Part shown: piece by piece, positions 54,901 through 64,000 of the stretch
Numbering within the stretch: the first letter of the stretch is position 1
Layout: each line of letters opens with the position of its first letter
Origin: Thinopyrum elongatum
Taxonomy: Eukaryota; Streptophyta; Magnoliopsida; Poales; Poaceae
Length of the DNA stretch: 64,000 bases
Assembly (NCBI GenBank): GCA_011799875.1
Contig: CM022298.1
Span: forward strand, 284,777,395-284,841,394
Reading direction: 5' to 3'
Notes under the pieces: model-generated
Database searches by the model: none
What the model was told of the DNA's origin: nothing
The model's input: only the letters and a program-made list of their open reading frames with translations
Program-made: the position numbers and the translations under genes

Positions 54901-55651
54901 AGCAATGTGCATTGATGGGGGCGCATCCTTGCACTCCTCTCACCGCCAACTTAAGCAGTGGGCATGTGAGGTCAATGCGGTAGAGCCAGTAGCAAACGCT
55001 CGGGAACCACTCAAGTGGCCCCGCACGCCCATCATCTTTGATATTGAGGACCATCTTGATCGCACCACTACGGTCGGATGCTTGCCGTCGTTGGTTTCAC
55101 CAACAATCTGCAACCTCTAGGTCACAAAGATGCTGGTTGACAGCAGGGCAGGTTTGAATTTGATTTCCCCTTACGTGATTAAGAAACTCCAAATTCCTGA
55201 TGAGGACCTCAAGAGGACCGGCACATTCCAAGGAAGAATACAACCTAAGGGAAAGATTACATCGCCGGTGACATTATGCGGGGAACTGAGCTACAGTAAT
55301 GAGAAAGTTGTGTTTGATGATGTCAAGCTTCCCCTGCCATTCAATGGGATCCTTGGTCGTCTGGCTTTTGCGAAGTTCATGGCGGCGTCCCACTACGCAT
55401 ATAACACATTGAAGATGCCAGGGCCAAGAGGAGTCATTTCCATCCCCTCACATAAGAGGGATGCAGTTATATGCGTCGACAAGATGTACAAAGATGCGGT
55501 AGCAGCGGAGGCCATCGAGGCCTCGGCTCACACTAAGGAAGGTAAGGAGAGTAAGGGAGCCAGCAAGAACACCGACAAGGACCACGGGAAGCACGCCTCT
55601 TCGGAGTGTTCTGCGCCCGGTAGTGACTTGCCGAAAATTTCGACTAGCTAG
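54901..55651 (+). pseudogene. C aspartic protease and linker
   Basis: MCIDGGASLHSSHRQLKQW and PIIFDIEDHLDRTT, then a stop at about 55119, then MLVDSRAGLNLIS, where the active-site Gly is Arg (Asp-Ser-Arg). ILGRLAFAKFMAASHYAYNT and a Lys-rich linker end at a stop near 55650. Confidence 0.85.
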
Positions 55652-55789
55652 AAAGCCAAGGCTGCTCCCCCTGCAACAAAGAAGGTTCTGGCAAGGCAGG
55701 ATGGCATTGATGGTACCTTCACCATTGGTGCCACCCTTGATGACAAATGGGAAAGCGCGCTCGTTGCCTTCCTATGGGCGAACGTCGAT

Positions 55790-56704
55790 ATGTTTGCATG
55801 GCAACCATCTGACATCCCGGGTGTTCCCAGGGAGGTAATCGAGCACCACCTTGCTGTCTGCCCTCATGCCTGTTTCATCAAGTAGAAGGTTAGAAAGCAA
55901 GCTTTGGAGTGGCAGCAATTCATTGCCGAAGAGATCAAGAAAGTTGAAGCAGCAGGTTTGGTCAGAGGAGTGTTGCACCCAACTTGGTTAGCATATCTAG
56001 TGGTGGTGCGCAAGGCAAATGGGAAGTGGAGGCTTTGTATTGACTTCACTTACTTGAACAAAGCATGTCCAAAGGATCCTTTTCCCTTGCCTTGCATCGA
56101 TCAGATCATTGATTCCACCTCCGGATGTGATTTGCTCTCCTTCTTAGATGCATACTTCGGCTACCACCAGATCTTCATGGCCAAAGAAGACGAAGAGAAA
56201 ACCGCGTTTATAACCCCATGTGGCACATACTGCTTTGTACGTATGCCTTTCGGTCTAAAAAGTGCTGGTTCCACGTTCGCAAGGGTTGTGCAGATTGGTT
56301 TTGAACCACATCTTCACTGAAACATTGAAGCTTACATGCATGATATAGTGGTCAAGACCAGAGACAAGTCCACAATTATCAAGGATTTGGAAGGAACCTT
56401 CGCAAACCTACAGAAGATTAACTTGAAACTCAACCCAGAGAAATGCATGTTTGGCATTCCGTCTGGCAAGCTACTTGGATTTTTTGTGTCTCAGCGAGGG
56501 ATAGAAGCCAACCCTGACAAGATCAAGGCCATAGAGCAGATCCAAGCCCCAAAAACTGTCAAGGATGTGAGGCGTCTCGCTGGCTGTGTTGCTTCACTGA
56601 GCAAATTTATTTCAAAATCCGCAGAGCGTGCCTTGCCATTCTTCAAAATCTTGAAGAAAGCAGGCCTAATGAGATGGACCCCAGAAGCAGAGACTATACC
56701 GTAG
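55790..56704 (+). pseudogene. C reverse transcriptase, catalytic box damaged
   Basis: MFAWQPSDIPGVPREVIEHH, a TAG near 55883, KANGKWRLCIDFTYLNKACP, LDAYFGYHQIFM, RMPFGLKSAGSTF, a TGA near 56318, then AYMHDIVVKT: the first Asp of YMDD is His. It continues as NPEKCMFGIPSGKLLGFFVS to WTPEAETIP and a stop. RT activity is excluded. Confidence 0.9.
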
Positions 56705-57720
56705 GATTTAAAAACATACCTTTCCTCTGCACCAACCTTGGTCGCGCCTAGACCACAAGAACCGCTGCTACTATATCTGGCGGCAACGAATCAAGTGGTT
56801 AGTGCTGCGTTGGTGGCGTAGAGGGAAGTGGCTAGTGAAGAAGGTGAAGCAGTAGAGTTAGCCAGTGATGAACCAAAACTATCCCCAATAAGGTCTGGCA
56901 TTGACAAGGAAAGAGGGACACAAGCAAATGCTGATGATCAGAAGACGTTGGCGAAGAAAATGGTGTAGCGACCAGTTTACTTTGTAAGCTCCCTCCTGCA
57001 GGGGGCTAGATCAAGGTACTCTGGGGTGCAAAACATTGATTTTTGGCCCCCTCATGGCCACAAGGAAACTACGCCACTACTTCCAGGCTCACAAGATCAC
57101 ATTTTTCACTCGACTCCCACTACAGCTCATTCTCAGGAATCCCGAGGCTACCGGCAGAATAGTGGAATGGGCACTGGAACTATCAAGTTTTGCTTTGAAG
57201 TTTGAAAGCAGGGTAACTATCCAAAGCAGATCACTGGCAGAATTCATCGTGGAATGGACGCCAACGTCTGATGAAGAGGTACTAGAAACAACTCTCCCCG
57301 GCAGAGAGACCCTCAAGCAGAGGATTATGTACTTTGACGGTGCTTTCTCGCTACAAGGCACCAGGGCTGGAGTGCTGCTTGTCGCACCCACCGGAGAGCA
57401 CCTCAAGTATGTAGTCCAGATGCACTTCCCGAGGGAGGATTCTACAAACAACACGATGGAGTACGAGGGGCTCCTTGCTGGGCTCAGGATTGCAATAGAG
57501 TTGGGAATAAAAAAGCTAATCATTCGTGGTGATTCTCAGCTCATTGTGAAATAAGTGAATAAGGATTACCAGAACCCACTGATGGAGGCATATGTGGAAG
57601 AAGTGAGAAAGTTGGAAAAGCACTTTGATGGGCTGCAAACAAAGCATGTGCCCCGTGCGGAGAACAACATTGTTGACCACTTGTCAAAGTGCACTGCTCA
57701 AAAGCTCCCTGTGGAACCAG
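56705..57720 (+). pseudogene. C RNase H and second RNase H, broken
   Basis: The first RNase H remnant has LLLYLAATNQVVSAALVA and stops. From 57036: RKLRHYFQAHKITF, IMYFDGAFSLQGTRAGVLLV, NNTMEYEGLLAGLRIAIELG and RGDSQLIVK then TAA. The Glu of the NNxxEYEG motif is kept. After the stop, VNKDYQNPLMEAYVEEVRKL and HVPRAENNIVDHLSKC complete the domain. Confidence 0.86.
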
Positions 57721-57938
57721 TAACTTTTGTGCTCCACCTGACTCAACCATCAGTCTCTCCATCAGCATTGGCTAGAAAGAGAAGAAAACTAAACACCGAC
57801 AAGCATTTCCCGGCAGAACTCCCTGGAGCCGCTGGTGAGAAGGCTGCCAGAAGGGACCCTATGTTGGTTGGTGAGCTGCATCCTGCAGCGGAATCCCAAG
57901 TTCTTGCTGTTGAGGCCAGCGCTCCCATGGCATAGGGA

Positions 57939-59243
57939 ATGCCTTTTGTCCTTGTCGTCGCGCCGCAGGCTCCGACATGGGTGCAGCACATAGTTCAATT
58001 CCTGCAAACTGGAGAACTTCCCGATAACCCAGAGGAATCTGAAAAAGTGGCCCGGCACATGAGTATATATCAGTCTGTGGATGACACTCTATACAGAAAG
58101 AGGTCGAATGGCGTGAAGTTGAAATGCATTAGCCAAAAGATGGACTAGCGCTGTTGGCAGAGATACACTGGGGGTGTGTGGCTCGCACCTAGGATCAAGA
58201 GCACTTGTCGAGGAAGCTTTTCGACAAGGATTCTATTGGCCTACCATCCTTCGGGATGCAACTGAGCTCGTCACTAAATGTGAAGCATCCCAGTTCCACT
58301 CCAAAAACATCTGCTCAGGCCCTTCAAACAATCCCTTTATCCTGGCCTACCTGCTCAGGCCCTTCAAACAATCCCTTTATCCTGGCCTTTCATAGTATGG
58401 GGGCTCGACATCTTGGGCCCCTTTCTGCATGATGTCGGGGGCTTTGAATTCATGTACGTAGCAATCGGCAAGTTTACAAAGTGGCCTGAAGTGGAGCCAG
58501 TGAGGAAGGTGACTGCGCAATCAGCTGTCAAGTTCTTTAAAGGATTGGTGTGTCATTTTGATGTACCCAACAGGGTGATCACCTAGAATGGCACCCAATT
58601 CACGAGTCGTGCCTTCATGCAGTACATCTAGAGCCTTGGAAGTAAGGACTCTTTCGCCTCCATCGCCCATCCATGGAGCAACGGACAGGCTGAAAGGATG
58701 AACATTGAAGTGCTACGTGGGCTCAAGACGAGGACCTTTGACAAGTTGCGGAAATGCGGCAGGCGTTGGCTTGATGAGCTGCCAGTGGTTCTCTGGTCAA
58801 TCAGAATGACACCAAATCGAGGTACTAGCCAGACCCCCTTCTCCCTGATATATGGTGCAGAAGCAGTACTCCCCACGGAACTCACATAAGGGTCACCTTG
58901 AGTACTTGCCTATGATGAAGTAGCATAAGAGCAGTAGCGGCATGACGATGCCATGCTTCTCGAGGAAGATCGTCTCTGGGCAGTTGTGTGTGCTGCATGC
59001 TACCAGCAAGCCCTGCGCCGCTATCACAGTCGTAGGGTTCATGCCCGGAGCGTTCAGGAAGGCGACCTTGACCTTAGGCGCGTTCAGTCCGCCAAGGGTG
59101 CAAACAAGTTGAAGCCAAAGTGGGAAGGCCCTTACCAGGTAGTACGTGTCACTAGACCTGGCGCAGTCCGTCTGGAGACCGAGGATGGCATCCCGATGCA
59201 AAACTCATGGAATATTGAGCATCTTCGCAAGTTCTACCCGTAA
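57939..59243 (+). pseudogene. C integrase, catalytic Asp lost
   Basis: VDDTLYRKRSNGVKLKC, a TAG, then GSHLGSRALVEEAFRQGFYW. The second zinc-ligand pair reads CEASQ instead of CEACQ. A 40-bp tandem duplication (58311-58350 and 58351-58390) shifts the frame before VWGLDILGP (Asp). At the second catalytic Asp the codon is TAG (RVIT, stop, NGTQFTS). QAERMNIEVLRGL keeps the Glu, and WEGPYQVVRVTRPGAV with HLRKFYP ends the gene. Confidence 0.88.
58311..58390 (+). repeat. 40-bp tandem duplication in C integrase
   Basis: CTGCTCAGGCCCTTCAAACA and the following 17 bases are repeated directly 40 bp later. Not a multiple of three, so it changes the frame. Confidence 0.95.
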
Positions 59244-60444
59244 GGCGTGGTTGTCGGGCCTTGTCCCGGCAGCCTATTTTGTACAAGCATAGTCTGCGAG
59301 ACTTGTAACCGTTTGTACAAAGCCAGGCGCAGACCCAGTGTGTAGCTAAATGAAAATAAAGTGTTTTCACAAAAACCTGCGTGCATGATTACTTGTGATT
59401 AGACTAGTTTTTAGATAAGATAACTGACATGCCGTAGAGGGCACTATGCTATCCTTCTTTTCTCTCTCTTGGTAAATGCAGAAAGGTTCCTCACGAGCAA
59501 TTTCCCCGGGAAGAGGATAAAAGCAAACCAGCCCATGCATTCAGTCCACGGCGATATCCAGAACGATAAGAAGCACAGGAAAGAAAGATAAGTTTACTCT
59601 GCACACACCATCCCATCACTTCATGTAATACTTGTGTATGAGAAACTTGCACCCGAGGAAACCTTGCCACATCTACCATTTGCGCTCATGTCCTTGATTT
59701 GAGTTCACTCCACAAGGTTGGTTGTAGCTGCGTTTGGAGAGAATGGCAAGGGACCAACCCTTATTCGCGCTCCTGACCCGTTTTTTAGCTCACTAAACAA
59801 GGTTTAGTAGTAGTTGCGTTAAGTGCCGGCAAGAGGCTTCATCGGGAACTTTGCTTACGAAAGCATATTGAGGGCTCACCCCTCAGTATGTCTAAGTATA
59901 TGTACAAGTATCCGGCAAGCTCTTTTTTCAAAATTGCGTGGACAAACAAGTACAAATCATACGAGTGTCAACATGGGTGAAGGATCACATAGATTTTATT
60001 CAAATTTGGCAAACACCTACATTTTTTGAATTAAAAAGATAAGTGCTCCATAATGCCTTTCTTGTCCCTCTCCTCCCAGGGATTAGATTGAGAAGAAAGG
60101 AGGGAAAAAGGAGCTCCTGGGCAGAAGCCCAGCGTGACCCCGTCAGGACCAGCGGAACGCAGCTCGACAAGATCGGGAGGGCACCTCCCCGGCAAGGAAG
60201 AAGAGGCCGTAGACAAAGGGAGTGGCTAGGCGATGCCCTGGTCACCCCCGCCAAGACTAGAGGGACGCGACCTGGATGGGACACCAATAGGGAAGACGAA
60301 GCCGGAGTCCACGAGCCTACCGGGGTCCAGCTTGACGTGGCGGTGACGTCCAGGCCAAGCACCCCGACAAATCGCTCTGCCGGGGTCCAGCTACAGATGA
60401 TGGTGCCACCGGCACCTAGCTGCCCGTGATGGTGCGGCCGGTGT
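59244..60444 (+). other. C stretch between integrase and antisense gene
   Basis: 1.2 kb with no supported frame; AATAAAG at about 59355 could be a polyadenylation signal in element sense. Confidence 0.45.
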
Positions 60445-61094
60445 TCAGCTGGAGACCGAGTCGTCAGCTTCATGCTTGACGACGAGGGGCTCGCTTTCAC
60501 TATCCTCTCCATCGGTGTCCTCCTCATCACTGTCGCTCGAGGAGGAGCTTTCATCATCACTCAAGCTCTCCACGCAACACCCAAGACGAGCGCCTGAGCA
60601 CTCGAAGACCTTGATGGAGAGAATATCAGACTCCACTAACTTGAAGCGGAGGACATGCCCTTCCACTAGATAATGGGCACGGGCGAAGGTTTTCCAACCA
60701 CGCCTAAGGAGGATGACGCGAGGTGCGGGGAACTCGACGTTCGCCCACATGGCACCATTGTAGCAAGCACTCATGTGCAACCGTAGCTTGGGTGGCTGGT
60801 CGACCTCCATCACCCTGGCAAAGGGGCGAGGGAGCCGCAGGCAGCTGCAGGGAGGATCGCGCAGCTTGACGATGAACTCCACGACGTGTCCCCCGTGTGG
60901 CCTTCTATCGGTGTTTTAGCAGTTAGAGGAGGAATGGCGGGTACGCCGCTCCGTCCGCCTCAACCGCGCCCCGCAGCTCCACCTTGTGCACTGGATCCAG
61001 CCTCTGCAGCTGCGGTTGAGGCAGGAGCAGGGTGCCGAGAAGAAGCCCTCGTCGCTACCGTCGGAGAACGAGCTCGGCCCCTTCCCCTTATCAT
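60445..61094 (-). pseudogene. C: antisense B3-type DNA-binding protein gene, broken
   Basis: The minus-strand ATG at 61094 (MIRGRGRARSPTVATRASSR) opens a 44-residue frame that ends at TGA (60960). After about 80 bp a second frame, open from 60882 to 60445, carries the whole B3-like fold: MEFIVKLRD, LRLPRPFARVM, LRLHMSA, WANVEF, LRRGWKTFARAHYL and LRFKLVESDILSIKVF, then a Ser/Asp/Glu-rich tail (SSSSSDSDEEDTDGED) and HEADDSVSS. It resembles the A copy more than the B copy. It is antisense to C in the same position as in A and B. Confidence 0.8.
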
Positions 61095-61162
61095 GGTTGA
61101 AGCAATACCAAAGTGGGAGAAGGAAGAGATGGTGGATGAGCATCGCCACCCTCTCACGCTTC

Positions 61163-61170
61163 CTTTAATA
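61163..61170 (-). promoter_or_regulatory. C: TATA-like box of the antisense gene
   Basis: TATTAAAG on the minus strand, about 70 nt before the ATG at 61094. It is a weaker match than in A and B. Confidence 0.4.
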
Positions 61171-61690
61171 GTGAAGTAAAGAGGGAGGCTGGCTCTCCAC
61201 TACTCTGGGGCAACCGCCCCGCTCCTCCAATCCATCCCTCAATATCCCTGATGGCGTCCTGGTTCATCGGCCGCCCCACTACGCCAATCTGAGGTGCTGC
61301 GTATTCAGCCAGCGCACACGTTCCTGCCCCCTGTGCATCCACTACCAACCCCGCGCAACGCATGCAGCGCACGTGGCAGAAACGGCATATGTTGTGGGTT
61401 AGCTAAAGGTAAGAATGGCAGTTAGCCCAATTCACGTGTTGGCGCTCTAATAGGCTCCCGTGGACGTGGGCGCCACTGGGTTGCGATGTGAATGACGCAT
61501 GTTGTCTGAGTGTTGAAGATACCATGGGAGGCCCGGGGCTAACCCAGGCACAGTTTAATGAAGAAGCAAAGAAGATCTCAAAAAAGAAACGTAACGCCAA
61601 CTCCCGGTAAGGCCAACACGAGCGCATGTGCATTCGACGGGCCTACCCAATGTTACCCGGCAGCACGTATGGGCCAGGCCCAGTGGCTCC
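61171..61690 (+). other. C non-coding stretch before the 3' LTR
   Basis: No supported gene. Contains GGCAGCACGTATGGGCCAGG just before the LTR, matched in A by GGCAGCACGTGTGGCCTAGG. Confidence 0.5.
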
Positions 61691-62628
61691 TATTGGTGCA
61701 ACAAACATATGTTTTTGCCGCCCGAACTTATGCACAGGCATGCGACGGATCATACATCAAGCATCAAGACTTGACTCAGGATAAGCCAGAGAAACGATCT
61801 TCATGAGATCAAGTACCGCATTAAAAAGATTAAAGAGACCAGAGAATCCCCTAGGAAGGTCTCCCTTGCCGGGCAGGCAAGACCAGCAGGGTCGAGACTA
61901 TGCCCAGGGACAGGGCCAAGCCGCCCTGGCAAGGTTCCCGTGGCCGCCAAGATCAAAGCCCGGCAGGCTCCATACCGGCAAGCCTTCACGAGAACGCCAC
62001 CGCTCCACCTCATCATACGCTAGTCACTAATCAGTACGGTGTCGAGCTCTCATGTGGCTAGGTGGATCATGTCGGTTACGTGGCAACCTGCTCGAGAGGA
62101 GATTAACTTTTTTGACACCCTTCTTGATGGCATGTCACGCTGAGAAGAGGAAGTTGGATAAGCGGCGCAGCAGTCTTGCCAGTCTTCAACCTCCGCATGA
62201 CACCTAGCAGTGCATTTAATGCACTTTGTCCTAACTGCCAGAGTTAAGTATGATAATACTGTTAGCTATCTAATCATACTATAATGACAGTTTTGCCACT
62301 GTGGTCGCCCCTTAGGCTATAAAAGGAGGCCCGAGGCAACCTAGCAAGGGGTTCGAACTTTTGATCCCTCAACACTTGTACGCGCGTAGCTGCTCTCCCT
62401 GTGGCGCCGTTGCGGGGCTTGAGCGCTCCGTGTCTTCATGTTCCTCGAAATCAATCCACCACAACAGGAGTATTATTTTTACGCTGCTAAGTGGACCGAA
62501 CCTGGGTAAAGAAGATTGTCATCGCTGTGCTGCCTTGCTACCTGTGCTCTTTGTGTAATGAGATCATCCCCCGCCAAACCACAAAGGGGCAACCCTGCCC
62601 CATAGGTGATCGTGCCCCCTCCACGACA
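61691..62628 (+). repeat. C 3' LTR, 938 bp
   Basis: Starts TATTGGTGCAACAAACATAT, where the expected TGTCGG has two changes, and ends CCCTCCACGACA. TATAAAAGGAGG lies at about 62319. Confidence 0.92.
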
Positions 62629-63404
62629 TAGGGCAACATGCAATGGAGGAGGAGGGTAAACACAAACCACCCACTGACACTCCTATGGTAACTGATTTCA
62701 CATCACATTAAGCCAAAAATAGATATTTCATAAACAAGAACTAAAAGATGCTCAAATTCACAAAATCTTACATCTAAAGGACACGCTAAAAACCGGCGGC
62801 CACTGCTAGCCCCTCCCTAGGAACCATGATGGTAAAGAACAAGGCCGTGACCAGGGTAACAATGCTTTGAACGATACTCCAATCCGCAATAGGTGTCGTT
62901 GGGAAGATAGAACTCCGCGACATGCAGCACAATCCTGACCCCATCAACCTAAGCCAAGATGGATGGTCAAAATTTACCCCCAAATATCACAAACCCTAGA
63001 AACCCTAGAACGAATTGGGGGTGGAGGAAGACGCGGAAGGTGATGTTCACTTACCTCACTGGCCGCCTGCGATTAGTTGGACGAGCCCGAGCTCGCCATG
63101 CAGAGCCGCTCCATCCTCTTCATAGCCACGCCTTGCCTCCAACACTTTTTGCCTCGCAGGTTATGCTCCTCTGTTTTTTTGCGTGAGCTCACTAAGGACG
63201 AAGGGGTACTAAGTGTAGCACCGACAAGGGCAAAAATTTCCAAAATCTAGTGCCGTTTACGGTCAAACGACGCTGTCTAGAGCCATGCCGGAAGGGCAAA
63301 AACATAAGACAACCAAAGTGAGTTGGGCAAGACCGTGTGTTTTCAGAAACAAGGGGCAATCCTACCGAGGGATACACAACTAAGGGTATAAAACCAATTA
63401 TCCG
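62629..63404. mobile_element. Mutator-like element, right part and end
   Basis: Continuation of 42437-44750 after C. On the minus strand an ATG at 63099 (MASSGSSN, then TAA) lies just before a strong donor GAG|GTAAGT (63055), which looks like a first exon reading inward from the right end, convergent with the transposase. The part 63200-63404, ending ACCAATTATCC, is the probable terminal repeat; its partner is missing. Continuity across C is inferred, not proven. Confidence 0.45.
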
Positions 63405-64000
63405 TTTTGGTTAAGTGATCCAAGATCACATTCGGTACATAGGAATTAAAAGGGAATGAGGTTTTGATCATGACTCAATTTCTCAAGTGCTTGAAGATAC
63501 TTCTCCAAAAACCCTCAACCACTTTCTCCAAATCATATCTGTCCAAACCCTAAAACTGCAACTCGGTCCCACCGAAATCATCCCATCCAGACTCACCGAG
63601 TTGATCCTATACTATGCCATTGCCAAACCCTAGAGTTCCAGTCTGATCGAGATGACGATCGGTACCACCGATTTGCACTGATCAAGTTTCTGTAACCCGG
63701 TCGGTTCACTTCGGAATTACCTAGTTGAACCAATTGGAATTACCAAACCGCACTCTCGCTTACATCATCACATCACGGTTCGTTCGAGATTCTTTCTTCG
63801 GTCCCACTGAAAAGCCCAATGTTCAAATCTTTTACATAGGTCGGTCTCATCGACTTTTTGGTTCGGTGTTACCGAGTTGGGTCAAAAGGTTGTAAGGTTT
63901 GATTTTGGGTGAAGGATACATATACCCCTCCACCGCCACTTACTCTTTGAGAGAGCCATCAGAACGAAACTACACTTCCACCATTCATTTTGTGAGAGAG
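63405..64000. other. Unassigned repeat-like sequence
   Basis: Contains many ACCGA/TCGGT motifs (for example TCGGTCCCACCGAAATC, CTCACCGAG, GGTACCACCG, GTTACCGAG) spaced irregularly. No coding frame. It could be part of an LTR element, but no boundary is visible. Confidence 0.4.

Larger units (their letters stand above)
44751..62628 (+). mobile_element. C: Tat-type gypsy element interrupted by B
   Basis: 5' LTR 44751-45551 plus 52576-52711, primer-binding site, gag, protease, RT, two RNase H, integrase, antisense B3-type gene, 3' LTR 61691-62628. Without B it is about 10.85 kb. All coding genes are broken. Flanks are CAGCG and TAGGG, so there is no clear target duplication. It sits in the Mutator-like element. 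Confidence 0.92.

Noticed and set aside
54338..55054. 238-codon minus-strand frame in C
   Set aside because: Antisense shadow of gag and protease; Phe/Leu-rich as expected for the complement of Lys/Glu-rich coding.
1..64000. Envelope-like gene of an endogenous retrovirus
   Set aside because: The extra 3' genes are antisense and B3-like; no signal peptide, transmembrane anchor or cleavage site pattern was seen.
1..64000. tRNA and rRNA genes
   Set aside because: No cloverleaf with A and B boxes or rRNA core segments was recognised; primer-binding sites only resemble tRNA ends.
63405..64000. ACCGA-rich sequence as a telomere or centromere satellite
   Set aside because: Motifs are irregularly spaced and differ from the plant telomere repeat; no fixed monomer length.

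Overview
The window is repeat-dense nuclear DNA of a large-genome grass, most likely Triticeae (wheat, Aegilops, barley or rye). The evidence is the composition: several Tat-type Ty3/gypsy elements with two RNase H domains, an Athila-type LTR, a copia fragment, CACTA elements, a Mutator-like transposase and Stowaway/Tourist MITEs, nested in each other. No ordinary conserved host gene, rRNA, tRNA or CRISPR was recognised. The species call is inference; no database was consulted.

Layout. 1-5622: 5' half of a minus-strand gypsy element (E1), cut by the window edge. 5623-26584: an older unidentified locus with a duplicated promoter/first-exon unit (6340-6893 and 9290-9930), short repeated exon-like modules and four MITEs. 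It is split by a non-autonomous CACTA element (10382-13070, TSD TTA) and by a complete minus-strand gypsy element E2 (14364-24729, two 920-bp LTRs, TSD GCCAC). 26697-28272: a divergent pair of unrecognised repeat-associated ORFs. 28273-31365: tandem repeats and the right terminus of a second CACTA element, which lies in element A (31366-33862, 3' end of a plus-strand gypsy element). A lies in the reverse transcriptase of D (33863-38591, minus-strand gypsy), and D lies in the gag of a minus-strand copia element F (38592-40783). 40937-42436: Athila-type 5' LTR and leader. 42437-44750 and 62629-63404: two parts of a Mutator-like element, split by gypsy element C (44751-62628). C's own 5' LTR is split by gypsy element B (45552-52575, TSD GCCCG).

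How the parts work together. All five gypsy elements share a plan: LTR, primer-binding site 2-4 nt after it, gag, protease, RT, RNase H, second RNase H, integrase, and a long 3' region. Most coding frames are broken. E2 has an open integrase and two LTRs. B has lost gag, protease and the start of RT.

Most notable signal. The 3' region of B carries an intact gene on the opposite strand (50514-51365) for a 283-residue AT-hook plus B3-like DNA-binding protein with an acidic/Ser-rich tail and its own TATA box. Broken relatives sit in the same antisense position in A (31697-32357) and C (60445-61094), also with TATA-like boxes. E2 has a TATA box and leader in the same position but no visible B3 fold. 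This looks like a transcription-factor-like gene kept antisense in a retrotransposon lineage.
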